Shown here: in pieces, positions 9,843 to 17,991 of the stretch
Position numbering within the stretch: the stretch's first letter is position 1
How the letters are laid out: every line of letters starts with the position of its first letter
Origin: an uncultured Caryophanales bacterium
GTDB taxonomy: Bacteria > Bacillota_I > Bacilli_A > RFN20 > CAG-826
DNA length: 64,000 bases
Assembly (NCBI GenBank): GCA_946407815.1
Contig: CAMJPB010000001.1
Location: 310,001-374,000, forward strand
Direction of reading: 5' to 3'
Translations under genes and position numbers: made by a program
The notes under the pieces: generated by a model
The model's input: only the letters and a program-made list of their open reading frames with translations
Told to the model about the DNA's origin: nothing
Database searches by the model: none

Positions 9843-11438
9843 TTAATGTCCTAATTTTTGATTGACTTCGTTAATAGTATTAACCCAGTTTGCGCTTTGG
9901 AATTGAGCAATGTAATTTTCGTTTGTTTCAAAATCTGCAACTCTATAGCAGTAGTTCATTGCATTGTCGTTACCAAGGTTGATTAAACCGGATGTATTTA
10001 GATCTTTTAATGTGGTTGACATCCATTTGATGTGAGGAGGTTCTTGGAAGGTAACTAAGTTACCTGCTGCTTTTGCAGCTTTCATTTCATTAGTCCAACT
10101 GGTAATGATTTGATGACTCTTTTCATCAGTAAATGGATCGATATTTGTTGTATCGTAGTTTAAAGTAGCCATTTGACGGAGATATTTTGCACCGTTAACT
10201 TTGGCTGCGTATTCACCATTCGCCTTCTTAGCCCAGCTATCTGGAATTAAGTCAGGTTCGCCATCGACCATAACATAGTCAACGTTCTCTTTGCCATAAA
10301 TGGCAAGTCTTGTGCCTTCTTCACCTAAAAGGTATTCCATAATGTCGAGAATGATTTCTTGTTTTTCATTGCTCATATCATTATTAAAGAAGGTCATTGA
10401 GTACCAGTTTTCACTACCTTCAAGATGGAACTTTCCATCTGGTCCTTTAACTTTCATAATTGCGGTTCTATCGTTGAGTTCACTCTCAGAAATACCAACA
10501 ACGATATCTTTGATATCTTTTCTTAAAGTTGTGTAGTTACCAAGCGATAAGTTTTCGTAGTAAATACCCATTTGACCACCCTTAAAGGCGTCGTAAGCTT
10601 TTGTGTCTTTAGTGTGTGTTTTTTGACCGAAATAAAGTTTACGGTCAATAAGGTCTCTTGTAGTTTCAAGACCTTGAATGTAAGCAGCTGATGTAAATGT
10701 ATTTTCAACACTGCCATCATCCTTCACTGAATAACAGTGAGGTGAATTTTTAAAGAAGTTTGTGAGTGATGGGAAGCCCCAAGAAACGTCACCAATTGCG
10801 CACCAATCTTGAGCAACAACTTCTGGAATTTTTCCGAATTCATCGATAATTTTTAAGAATTCTTGCCATGTATAAACATCATTATCTCTTAAAAGAGGAT
10901 AGCCAGGTTGACCAACGTTTGCTGCGTCAAGAGCCTTGACCCAGTCTCTTCTATAAAGATATGTGAATGATGAGAAGTCTTTGCTTGGATCAGCAATATT
11001 ATAAGCAAGAGGAATACCATAAAGTTTTCCATCAATCTTAAGATAATTAATGTTTGTAGTAGCATCAATCATTGCCTTAATCTTTGGCCATTTACTCATG
11101 TTGTCAGGAAGAGCTTTAATAATTCCGCCTTCTGCCCATTCAAGATATGTATTACCAAAGTTGAAGCTTTCTAAGTCGAAATGGAAAACATCACCAATTT
11201 GCATAGCGTTAACTGTGTTAACGACCTGGGAACCCCAGGTTGTGTAATCGTAGCTAGATGGAGTGATTTTAACATTGAATTTTTCTTCAATAACCTTGGT
11301 ATAAGGATCATCGCCCTCCCAGCTTGAGAAATATAAATTTCTAAGTTTTAATTCGCCACCATCGCGTTTTCCACAGCCAGTCATAGCAATAGAAAAAATC
11401 GCTAAAAGTGCAGCACTAGTAATAAGTTTTTTGTTCAT
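9843..11438 (-). CDS. extracellular solute-binding lipoprotein, CUT1 importer (LplA-like)
   Basis: Oligosaccharide receptor of the ABC importer (531 aa), anchored by lipobox MTGC with Cys at 22. It shows the family 1 solute-binding fold with long spacers typical of LplA/YtcQ-like proteins (about 500 aa rather than 400): an N-terminal lobe with VIEEKFNVKITP, a hinge region with MQIGDVFHFDLE, and a Trp-rich ligand pocket. Immediately upstream are the two permease genes (15-nt gap), and the enzyme genes follow. Ligand predicted from context: manno-oligosaccharides, possibly acetylated. Confidence 0.92.
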   Translation of the reverse strand: MNKKLITSAALLAIFSIAMTGCGKRDGGELKLRNLYFSSWEGDDPYTKVIEEKFNVKITPSSYDYTTWGSQVVNTVNAMQIGDVFHFDLESFNFGNTYLEWAEGGIIKALPDNMSKWPKIKAMIDATTNINYLKIDGKLYGIPLAYNIADPSKDFSSFTYLYRRDWVKALDAANVGQPGYPLLRDNDVYTWQEFLKIIDEFGKIPEVVAQDWCAIGDVSWGFPSLTNFFKNSPHCYSVKDDGSVENTFTSAAYIQGLETTRDLIDRKLYFGQKTHTKDTKAYDAFKGGQMGIYYENLSLGNYTTLRKDIKDIVVGISESELNDRTAIMKVKGPDGKFHLEGSENWYSMTFFNNDMSNEKQEIILDIMEYLLGEEGTRLAIYGKENVDYVMVDGEPDLIPDSWAKKANGEYAAKVNGAKYLRQMATLNYDTTNIDPFTDEKSHQIITSWTNEMKAAKAAGNLVTFQEPPHIKWMSTTLKDLNTSGLINLGNDNAMNYCYRVADFETNENYIAQFQSANWVNTINEVNQKLGH

Positions 11439-11452
11439 AAAAGTTACCCCCT

Positions 11453-12364
11453 TTAACCTTTAATAGCACCAACAACTATACCTTTTACAAAGAACCTTTG
11501 TAAGAATGGATAAAATGACATCATCGGAACAATGGTAAAGAAGACAGCGGCCATTTGTAGACCCTGAGAATAAATTCTCTTTGTGCTGTCACCACCATCA
11601 ATCTTTGTGGATGATGTAACAATCATTTCACGAAGAACAAGCTGCAATGGTTTATATTTAGCAGTTTCAATAAATAACATACCGTTGTACCAGGAGTTCC
11701 AGTTACCAACAGCGAAGAATAAACCGATTGTTGCAAGCATCGGAAGTGATAAAGGTAAATAAATTTTAGCGAAAACTGTGATGTCGTTAGCACCATCAAT
11801 CTTCGCACTTTCTTCCATTTCCTTTGGAAGAGATGCGAAATAGTTACGCATTAATAACATATTAAATGTATCAATCGCGCCTGGAATAATCATAACTAAA
11901 ATTGAGTCGTATAACCCAAGCGAAACAATCAAATAGTAGTAAGGAACAAGACCGCCACCAAAAAACATCGTAACTAAAATCATGTTCATAACGAAGTTTT
12001 TACCAAACCAATTACTTCTACTTAGGGCATAGCCTGTAATAACTGTGAAGAATAGTTGATAGGCTGTACCTACTATAAGTAGGATCATGGTTACTGAAAA
12101 ACCAGACCACAGTAATTTGTTCGTAAAGACTTCTTTATACGCGTCAAAGGTAATTTCTTTAGGGAAAATTAAGAAAGGAGTTTCAAGAACTACTCTCTCA
12201 GGAGAAAGCGAAATTAAGAAAGCGTTATAGAACGGATAAATGATAAGTAGGGCAAAAATGCCTAAAATAACGAGAATAACCCAGTCTAATGGACCGAGCT
12301 TATTATTCGCCCCACCCGTTCTTTTTCTAAGCGGTAAACGCTCTATTTCAACATCTTTTCTCAT
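11453..12364 (-). CDS. ABC sugar permease, LplC/YtcP type
   Basis: Inner-membrane permease subunit (303 aa) with six predicted transmembrane helices after a long cytoplasmic N-terminus. The EAA loop that docks the ATPase reads EESAKIDGANDITVFAKIYL near residues 183-202. The C-terminus FFVKGIVVGAIKG is typical of this subfamily. Its ATG overlaps the stop codon of the partner permease by 1 nt. It works with the 12364 permease, the 9843 receptor and probably the ATPase at 1-1326 to import oligosaccharides. Confidence 0.93.
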   Translation of the reverse strand: MRKDVEIERLPLRKRTGGANNKLGPLDWVILVILGIFALLIIYPFYNAFLISLSPERVVLETPFLIFPKEITFDAYKEVFTNKLLWSGFSVTMILLIVGTAYQLFFTVITGYALSRSNWFGKNFVMNMILVTMFFGGGLVPYYYLIVSLGLYDSILVMIIPGAIDTFNMLLMRNYFASLPKEMEESAKIDGANDITVFAKIYLPLSLPMLATIGLFFAVGNWNSWYNGMLFIETAKYKPLQLVLREMIVTSSTKIDGGDSTKRIYSQGLQMAAVFFTIVPMMSFYPFLQRFFVKGIVVGAIKG

Positions 12365-13305
12365 TAGATGATTCCTCTTTCACCACAAGCTTTGGCAATT
12401 CTATCTGTTGTAATAACTAAGATAAATGAGACAACAGACTTAAATAAACCAACCGCCGTACCGATACCTGGGTTACGATACGACTCAAATGTCTCTCTAT
12501 AAATATAGGTATCCAAAATATCAGCATATTTATAAACTGTAGGATTGTATAAGTTAAAGATTTCATCAAATCCAGCAGATAAAACACCACCAACAGACAT
12601 AATAAGCAATAATATTGCTACTGCCTTAATTCCTGGTAATGTAACGTGCCAAATCTTTTGTAAACGTGTTGCGCCGTCAATGTCGGCAGCTTCGTATTGA
12701 TCTTGTGGAATTCCGGCCATGGTCGCGAGATAAACAATTGAACCCCAGCCAGCTTCTTTCCAAATATCTGCTCCAAAGAGCAGGCCAAGGAAGAAGTTAC
12801 CGTTACTCATAAAGCTAACACGCTGTCCACCAAGGACCGCTATCAGGTCGTTTATCGTGCCGCTATCTTCAAACAGCGACGTTACAAAGCCTGCGATAAT
12901 AACCCAGCTAAGGAAGTGTGGGAAGGTAACAATAATTTGAATGACTTTCTTCGTTTTTCTCATTCTTAACTCGTTAAGAAGAAGAGCTGTTGTAACAGCG
13001 CCTAAGAAGGCCAAAACAATCTTAATTGAACCAATCTTAATTGTATTAAGAAGAACTCGCCAGAAACCTGGGTCTTCAAAAATAATTCTAAAGTTTTCTA
13101 GTCCAATCCACTTGGAACCGAAAATACCAAGTTTTGGATAATATTTTTGGAACGCCATTAAAATGCCGTACATAGGAACGTAGCAGAAAATAGCATAGAA
13201 AATGATGGCCGGAATAATCATCGCAATTAAAAATCCCGACTTTTTGAATCTAAGCTTTGCGGTAAAGCCAAACGATCTTTTCTTGTGAATTGTTACAAGT
13301 TCCAT
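12364..13305 (-). CDS. ABC sugar permease, LplB type
   Basis: Partner permease (313 aa) with six transmembrane helices; the first follows GFLIAMIIPAIIFYAIF near residue 25. The EAA motif QYEAADIDGATRLQKIWHVT is near residue 200. The long first extracellular loop and QKYYPKLGIFGSKWIG segment are typical of LplB/YteP-like subunits that pair with LplC and a long solute-binding protein. It follows the GH130 gene by 12 nt and overlaps the next permease gene, so the import module is one translational block. Confidence 0.93.
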   Translation of the reverse strand: MELVTIHKKRSFGFTAKLRFKKSGFLIAMIIPAIIFYAIFCYVPMYGILMAFQKYYPKLGIFGSKWIGLENFRIIFEDPGFWRVLLNTIKIGSIKIVLAFLGAVTTALLLNELRMRKTKKVIQIIVTFPHFLSWVIIAGFVTSLFEDSGTINDLIAVLGGQRVSFMSNGNFFLGLLFGADIWKEAGWGSIVYLATMAGIPQDQYEAADIDGATRLQKIWHVTLPGIKAVAILLLIMSVGGVLSAGFDEIFNLYNPTVYKYADILDTYIYRETFESYRNPGIGTAVGLFKSVVSFILVITTDRIAKACGERGII

Positions 13306-13317
13306 TTTTACCTTCTT

Positions 13318-14298
13318 TTAGCGTGCGTTTTTAACGATGTAATCTAAAATTGTGTCAATATCTGTGAACAATAGTTCAACGTATGTATCTGCTGCTCCAG
13401 CGTAGATAGCAATTCTACCTGTTTCGCCATCAACTAAAGCTGAAGTTGGGAAGCAAACATTAGGAACGAAACCATCGGTTTCATAGTTCATTTCTGGAGT
13501 TAATAAGTATGGTGAGCAACGATATAAAACTTTGCTCGGATCATCTTTATCTAAGATAATCGCGCCGATTGAGTAAACATAACCGTTGCATGTCTTTGTT
13601 GTGCCGTGAATGAAGCATAACCAACCTAAATTTGTCTCGATTGGATTACATCCAGCGCCAACTTTAAGTCCACACCACCATTCATATCCGCTTTCCATAA
13701 TGTGAGAATGTCTTCCCCAATCAATCATGTCTTTGCTTCTTGACAAGAAGATATCTCCAAATGGTGTGTGACCATTATCGCTTGGTCTAGAAAGAAGTAA
13801 ATAATCTCCGTTTATTCTTCTTGGGAAAAGTACTCCGTTTCTATTAAATGGTAGTAAAGGAATTGATACAAAAGTAAAACTTTTGAAATCATTTGTTTTT
13901 ACAATTGCAACAGTTGGTCCGTGCATATGAGTGCAGAAACTTACATAGTAAGTCCCTTCAATTTCAATAAGTCTAGGATCATAGCAATAATCAAATTTCA
14001 TGATATTGCCATCTTCATCGTAAATATCTATAGGTTTTTCTTCGAAAGTAAAGTTAATTCCATCTTTACTTCTTCCAACATATAAGAAAGGTATAGTTGT
14101 AAATGTATCGCCCCTAAAAACTCCGATAAATTCACCTTTGTATGGAAGTACTGCAGAATTAAAAATTCTGGAGACATTTTTTATAGGGTTTCTTTTGATG
14201 ATTGGGTTTTTTGAGTATCTCCAAATTGGGGAAGGACAATTTTGAGGTTTATCTTCCCAAGGAATATTTAGTTTTGGAGCAATAATTTTGTTTTTCAT
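13318..14298 (-). CDS. second, divergent GH130 family phosphorylase
   Basis: Cytoplasmic GH130 member (326 aa). Propeller motifs are IFNSAVLPYKGEF near residue 45, LYVGRSKDGINF near 72, and FDYCYDPRLIEIEGTYYVSF near 104 with the presumed catalytic Asp in YDPR; the equivalent motif in the 4573 paralogue is EDPR. The difference at this site suggests another GH130 subfamily and a different chain length or acceptor, as in organisms that use separate mannosyl-glucose and manno-oligosaccharide phosphorylases. The ATG at 14298 has GAAGG 8-10 nt upstream. It is the first gene after the 14392 hairpin and precedes the permease pair. Confidence 0.87.
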   Translation of the reverse strand: MKNKIIAPKLNIPWEDKPQNCPSPIWRYSKNPIIKRNPIKNVSRIFNSAVLPYKGEFIGVFRGDTFTTIPFLYVGRSKDGINFTFEEKPIDIYDEDGNIMKFDYCYDPRLIEIEGTYYVSFCTHMHGPTVAIVKTNDFKSFTFVSIPLLPFNRNGVLFPRRINGDYLLLSRPSDNGHTPFGDIFLSRSKDMIDWGRHSHIMESGYEWWCGLKVGAGCNPIETNLGWLCFIHGTTKTCNGYVYSIGAIILDKDDPSKVLYRCSPYLLTPEMNYETDGFVPNVCFPTSALVDGETGRIAIYAGAADTYVELLFTDIDTILDYIVKNAR

Positions 14299-14391
14299 TT
14301 ATTTACCTTCTTTAATAATTTCAAGTCATTATCATAAACCTCTTTTTTGGGGTGAAATTAAGGGGTTTAGGATAATAACTTTTATCGTGTT

Positions 14392-14428
14392 AACATCCTG
14401 CACCCAAGGTCATTGAGTGCAGGATGTT
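14392..14428. repeat. 12-bp perfect inverted repeat between operon genes
   Basis: Arms of 12 bases (ACATCCTGCAC core) face each other across 13 nt between the 1087-aa lipoprotein gene and GH130. A T-run follows it only when read on the plus strand; on the minus strand, the direction of the genes, the hairpin is followed by TTAACACG, so it is not a classic terminator for them. It may stabilise or separate the abundant lipoprotein message from the distal operon, or stop antisense transcripts. Confidence 0.6.
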
Positions 14429-14473
14429 TTTACTTAATATCTAGACTTTTAAGAAAATCTTAAGTTTGTGATA

Positions 14474-17400
14474 TTATTTGTAGCTAATCTCTACATTGTC
14501 CATGTAAAGATAACCTGTACCACTTGCTGTCTTAGCATAAACACCAAATCCAACTGCGACTGTTGAATTAAAGTCTAATGAAAGATGATGATTTACATCA
14601 GCATTGTAGTACATGTTTTGATATTGATCAGTTCCGTTACCGGTTGCCCATGTTTGATTACCATCTTTATCAAAGATAGCAATTCTGTAGTAAATGGTAA
14701 TACCGGATGAGAAGTAGTGAGATAAGTCAATGTTAATATGATTAACAGGTCCTAAAGAATTATCATGAGTGTAAATCCAAATTTGTCCTGTTGTTGAACA
14801 TGGCATATTAACGTTCTTACTACCAAATTTTGATCTTGAGTTCATATCTAATGAACGTGCGACATAGGTAGAACCATCCCATTTCTTTTCTGACCAATGA
14901 CTATTTGTGTATGTGCCTTGTCCAGCACCGTCTTCAAAGTCAAGTTTTAAAGTGCTTGTTTTCACAAATGTTTCGCCTTCTAAGAATGAGAACGAAGAAG
15001 CAAAGCTACCTGTAACTGATGAGAGTTCATATCCGTCTGCACCAATTGTGCCAACGATAACTAATCCTGTTCCGCTGAATGAAGTATCAGTAAATGTAAC
15101 TTCGTTACCATTAAATGAGATAGCGACATCAAATGCTGCGCCGCCTTCAATTCTAACTCTGCAACCAGAACCAGCGACATCAATGAAGTAAACATCACCT
15201 TCAACTTCGTCGATATAGTAGTAATGTCCTGATTTCATAGGAGAAGTATCGGTGACAGTAATTGCACATTCGCCTCTCTTTGTTGGGTCAATACTTGAGT
15301 AAGCATAGATTTTTGCTGTACCTTCTGCAACACCAGTAACTTTACCGTTTGAGTTAACTGTCGCTACTGCTTCGTTGCTGCTATACCATGAAACTGCTTG
15401 TGAAGGATCGTTAGCACCGGTAACTGTAGCCACTAAATCAACGCTGTTACCTAATGTAACGTCGACTGTTGCTTCATTTGGTGCAATTGAAACTGCACTA
15501 ACTGATGGATAGAAGCTTGGGATGTATGATAATTGTAAATCATCAAAGTACAAGTATTGTGAAGCATTAGCAAATCCTTTAATAATGAAGGAAATTGCTT
15601 TGACTTGAACAGCATCAAATACATAGTTGAGTTGAATCCAGTCAAAGACTGAATCTTTATTTCCAGCACCCGCAGGAATAACTTCCCAAACATCACCGTC
15701 GCCACCAGCAATAAATTTATCAGGACCAGAGAATGGAATGAGTTTAATCTTTGCTTTAATATCTGCATTAGTAGAGAAGTTATTAGCAAGTTTAACACTG
15801 AGTCTATTTGCTAAACCAACATTCTTGTCATTGCGATATGTATAACGGTTGGTCATGCTATAACCAGTAACCATATTACAATAAATATTAGAATTATAAT
15901 TTCTAACGTTCATTTGGTTAGATGCCTTGACCCAACCATTATTGTCTTTTTCTTGTAGCCAGTTCTTATCTGAAAGTGCGCTACCACTAGCTTTGTCTTG
16001 TAAATTATAATTTAAGTTTGCAATCTTAGTTGCAGTTGCGCCGCTCAAATATGCGTATGTTGATTCTGCTGCACCTTCAATATGTGTAACATGAAGTGCG
16101 CCTTCTTTTGTAATTTCTGCAACAACTGTTAATCCAGCACCACTTGAAAGAGAATCTTTAAAGATAACTGTGCTATCAGTTCTTTCAACAGTAAGTTGAG
16201 CTTCTTCAGTACCATTAACCTTGAATGATGCGGTTGTAAGACTATCAGCAAGGTCAATTGTGACAAATTTGTCATTTCCTGATTCGAACCCATAAATACC
16301 ACTAAAGATATCTAATCTTCTTGTAGCAACAGTTTCACGTGTAAGTGCGATATTGTCGAGATATGCGATACAATTTCCGTTTGCAACAAAGTTTTGTTTA
16401 ATGTTGATAGAAACTTTTTCGATATATGGAGTTAAATCTTCAACTGAAATTCCAGCTGCGGATAATGCTAAGACTGATTGATCATGTGTTAAGTCAGCAA
16501 TCGTCATTGAATTGTCGGTGAATGGGATATCATAATGTGCCCATACGCCTGGACATGCATCATCGATAATAAAGGAAATATAAGTATTTCTGTATGCTGC
16601 GTATTGATCTGGTAATGGAACATCTTTTAACCAAAGGTTAAATGATAATTTCATTTCGCCAGTAGGTTCACGATCATCCATGTATGCATCAAGTGCGAAA
16701 CCTGAATATTTTTTGCAATCAAATGATTCGGAAATATCTTTTTCAACTCTGAATGCATAACCTTGATGAGTTAAACCTAATCTCATGACTTTATTTGCAG
16801 AATCAAATCCCATTGTTCTTCTATCTTCAAGTGTCATCTTGGCTGAACCAGGAACGACCCATGATGAACCATCTTTATTGAATGTTAATTTAAATTCATC
16901 GTTTAAGTCTGCATCTGTTTCAATGTCTTCAAAATCGGAGACTACAAATGGAGCTGTTGCAACACCATTATCACCGATTGTAAGAGCAACTGTCTTAGAA
17001 TAATCATCATAGTTTTCTAAAGAAACTGTTGCGGTAACAAAGTGCATACCAGCATTTGTGAATGTATTGCCACCGTCACCATAACTGACTTCTGCGCCGG
17101 CATCAAGATATGCTTGAGGAACAGTAGCTTCTACTGAGTGAGGTTGGCCATCATATGCGACTGTAGCACCTTCAAACACGATGCCTTCAAATTGCATCTT
17201 GTTAATTGTGAGAACAGCGTCAAGATTTAATGTTGTGTAGCCAGTACATGTGACTGTTGCGGCAATGTTATAAACACCAGGGGCTGTAAATTCATTACCT
17301 AAATCACCATAACTAACTTGTGCGCCGGTTGGTAATTCGCCAGCGACTTCAATCTTGTGAGGTTGGCCATCATATGTGACTGTTAAGTCAGTAAGTGATA

Positions 17401-17737
17401 AACCTGCGAAATCAGCGTTAACAATTGTTAAAACAGCATTTAATGTGAGGCTATTATAACCTTCTGCGGAAATGACTGCTTGAATACTGTGTTGTCCGAC
17501 TTCTGTGAAAGAATTACCTGCTTGACCATAGCTAACTTGTGCACCTTCAGGAAGGTTACCAGCTACGCTAATGGAGTGAGGTTGTCCATCGTATGTGACT
17601 GTTGCATTTGCAAGGGTTAGGCCTTCAAAATTCTTATTTTCGGTTTGTTGTTGTCCAGGATCATTCTTACATGCTGTAAAACCACCGATAGATAAAGCTG
17701 CAACAATCGCTACTAATGCTTTTCTTAGTTTGTTCAT
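14474..17737 (-). CDS. large modular surface lipoprotein with three N-terminal repeats and a BIG2 domain
   Basis: A 1087-aa lipoprotein (lipobox FTAC, Cys at 23), first gene of the operon. Three tandem repeats of about 75 residues (about 38-255) each carry a VTYDGQPHSI-like motif followed by GAQVSYG and a YxxL ending, resembling MBG/YGX-type adhesin repeats. Carbohydrate-binding-like beta modules follow (about 260-480 and 560-740), then a bacterial Ig-like BIG2 domain (about 745-830: VDLVATVTG, ATVNSNGKVTGVAEGTAKI) and a final jelly-roll module. No catalytic motif was seen. It probably binds polysaccharide at the surface. Start chosen at ATG 17737 with AAAGGA 6-8 nt upstream. Confidence 0.8.
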   Translation of the reverse strand: MNKLRKALVAIVAALSIGGFTACKNDPGQQQTENKNFEGLTLANATVTYDGQPHSISVAGNLPEGAQVSYGQAGNSFTEVGQHSIQAVISAEGYNSLTLNAVLTIVNADFAGLSLTDLTVTYDGQPHKIEVAGELPTGAQVSYGDLGNEFTAPGVYNIAATVTCTGYTTLNLDAVLTINKMQFEGIVFEGATVAYDGQPHSVEATVPQAYLDAGAEVSYGDGGNTFTNAGMHFVTATVSLENYDDYSKTVALTIGDNGVATAPFVVSDFEDIETDADLNDEFKLTFNKDGSSWVVPGSAKMTLEDRRTMGFDSANKVMRLGLTHQGYAFRVEKDISESFDCKKYSGFALDAYMDDREPTGEMKLSFNLWLKDVPLPDQYAAYRNTYISFIIDDACPGVWAHYDIPFTDNSMTIADLTHDQSVLALSAAGISVEDLTPYIEKVSINIKQNFVANGNCIAYLDNIALTRETVATRRLDIFSGIYGFESGNDKFVTIDLADSLTTASFKVNGTEEAQLTVERTDSTVIFKDSLSSGAGLTVVAEITKEGALHVTHIEGAAESTYAYLSGATATKIANLNYNLQDKASGSALSDKNWLQEKDNNGWVKASNQMNVRNYNSNIYCNMVTGYSMTNRYTYRNDKNVGLANRLSVKLANNFSTNADIKAKIKLIPFSGPDKFIAGGDGDVWEVIPAGAGNKDSVFDWIQLNYVFDAVQVKAISFIIKGFANASQYLYFDDLQLSYIPSFYPSVSAVSIAPNEATVDVTLGNSVDLVATVTGANDPSQAVSWYSSNEAVATVNSNGKVTGVAEGTAKIYAYSSIDPTKRGECAITVTDTSPMKSGHYYYIDEVEGDVYFIDVAGSGCRVRIEGGAAFDVAISFNGNEVTFTDTSFSGTGLVIVGTIGADGYELSSVTGSFASSFSFLEGETFVKTSTLKLDFEDGAGQGTYTNSHWSEKKWDGSTYVARSLDMNSRSKFGSKNVNMPCSTTGQIWIYTHDNSLGPVNHINIDLSHYFSSGITIYYRIAIFDKDGNQTWATGNGTDQYQNMYYNADVNHHLSLDFNSTVAVGFGVYAKTASGTGYLYMDNVEISYK

Positions 17738-17783
17738 TTTTTATCCTTTCCTTTTCAAAGTTTTATTACAAATTTTTAGCACC

Positions 17784-17812
17784 AAAAACTGGAACGAAAA
17801 AAATCATTCCAG
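17784..17812 (-). terminator. attenuator-like terminator in the leader of the lipoprotein operon
   Basis: On the minus strand a stem of CTGGAA with TTCCAG, extended by two inner pairs past a mismatch, closes a T-rich loop and is followed at once by five T. It lies between the promoter and the first operon gene, and the stop codon of the short leader ORF (17804-17806) is inside the hairpin. That placement suggests readthrough controlled by leader translation. Confidence 0.6.
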
Positions 17813-17857
17813 CGAGGAACTTGCATTAGCTTGAAGTTTATAATCATGCCCCCTCAT
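17804..17857 (-). CDS. 17-residue leader ORF upstream of the glycan operon
   Basis: ATG at 17857 is preceded by AAAGGA at a 7-nt spacing, a better ribosome site than many genes here. It encodes MRGHDYKLQANASSSLE and ends in TGA at 17804-17806 within the attenuator hairpin. There is no run of one regulatory amino acid, so a classical amino-acid sensor is unlikely; ribosome position could still decide whether the hairpin forms. No protein function is claimed. Confidence 0.5.
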   Translation of the reverse strand: MRGHDYKLQANASSSLE

Positions 17858-17871
17858 GATTACGTCCTTTC

Positions 17872-17903
17872 TATGCATATGCATAAATTTGTTAGCGTTC
17901 ACA
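17872..17903. promoter_or_regulatory. palindrome plus LacI/CcpA-like operator
   Basis: Two sites lie between the promoter and the leader ORF. TATGCATATGCATA (17872-17885) is a perfect 14-bp palindrome. TGTTAGCGTTCACA (17890-17903) fits the catabolite-responsive element pattern TGNNANCGNTNNCA bound by CcpA and other LacI-family proteins. Downstream of the start site both could act as roadblocks giving carbon catabolite repression or substrate control. Binding is inferred. Confidence 0.55.
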
Positions 17904-17936
17904 TACCTAATTGCATGAGAACTCTTTGATAGTAAT

Positions 17937-17965
17937 ATTTTACAAACACGCGCTTAATTAATCAA
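17937..17965 (-). promoter_or_regulatory. sigma-A promoter of the glycan operon
   Basis: -35 TTGATT (17960-17965), 17-bp spacer, -10 TAAAAT (17937-17942), reading on the minus strand. Transcription should start near 17930 and cross the operators, leader ORF and attenuator before the 17737 gene. An inverted repeat TATCAC-GA-GTGATA (17971-17984) lies just upstream. Confidence 0.65.
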
Positions 17966-17991
17966 GCACATATCACGAGTGATAAAACGAT

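Noticed and set aside
14474-17737. Catalytic domain in the 1087-aa lipoprotein
   Set aside because: Only repeat, BIG2 and binding-module-like beta segments were found; no active-site motif.
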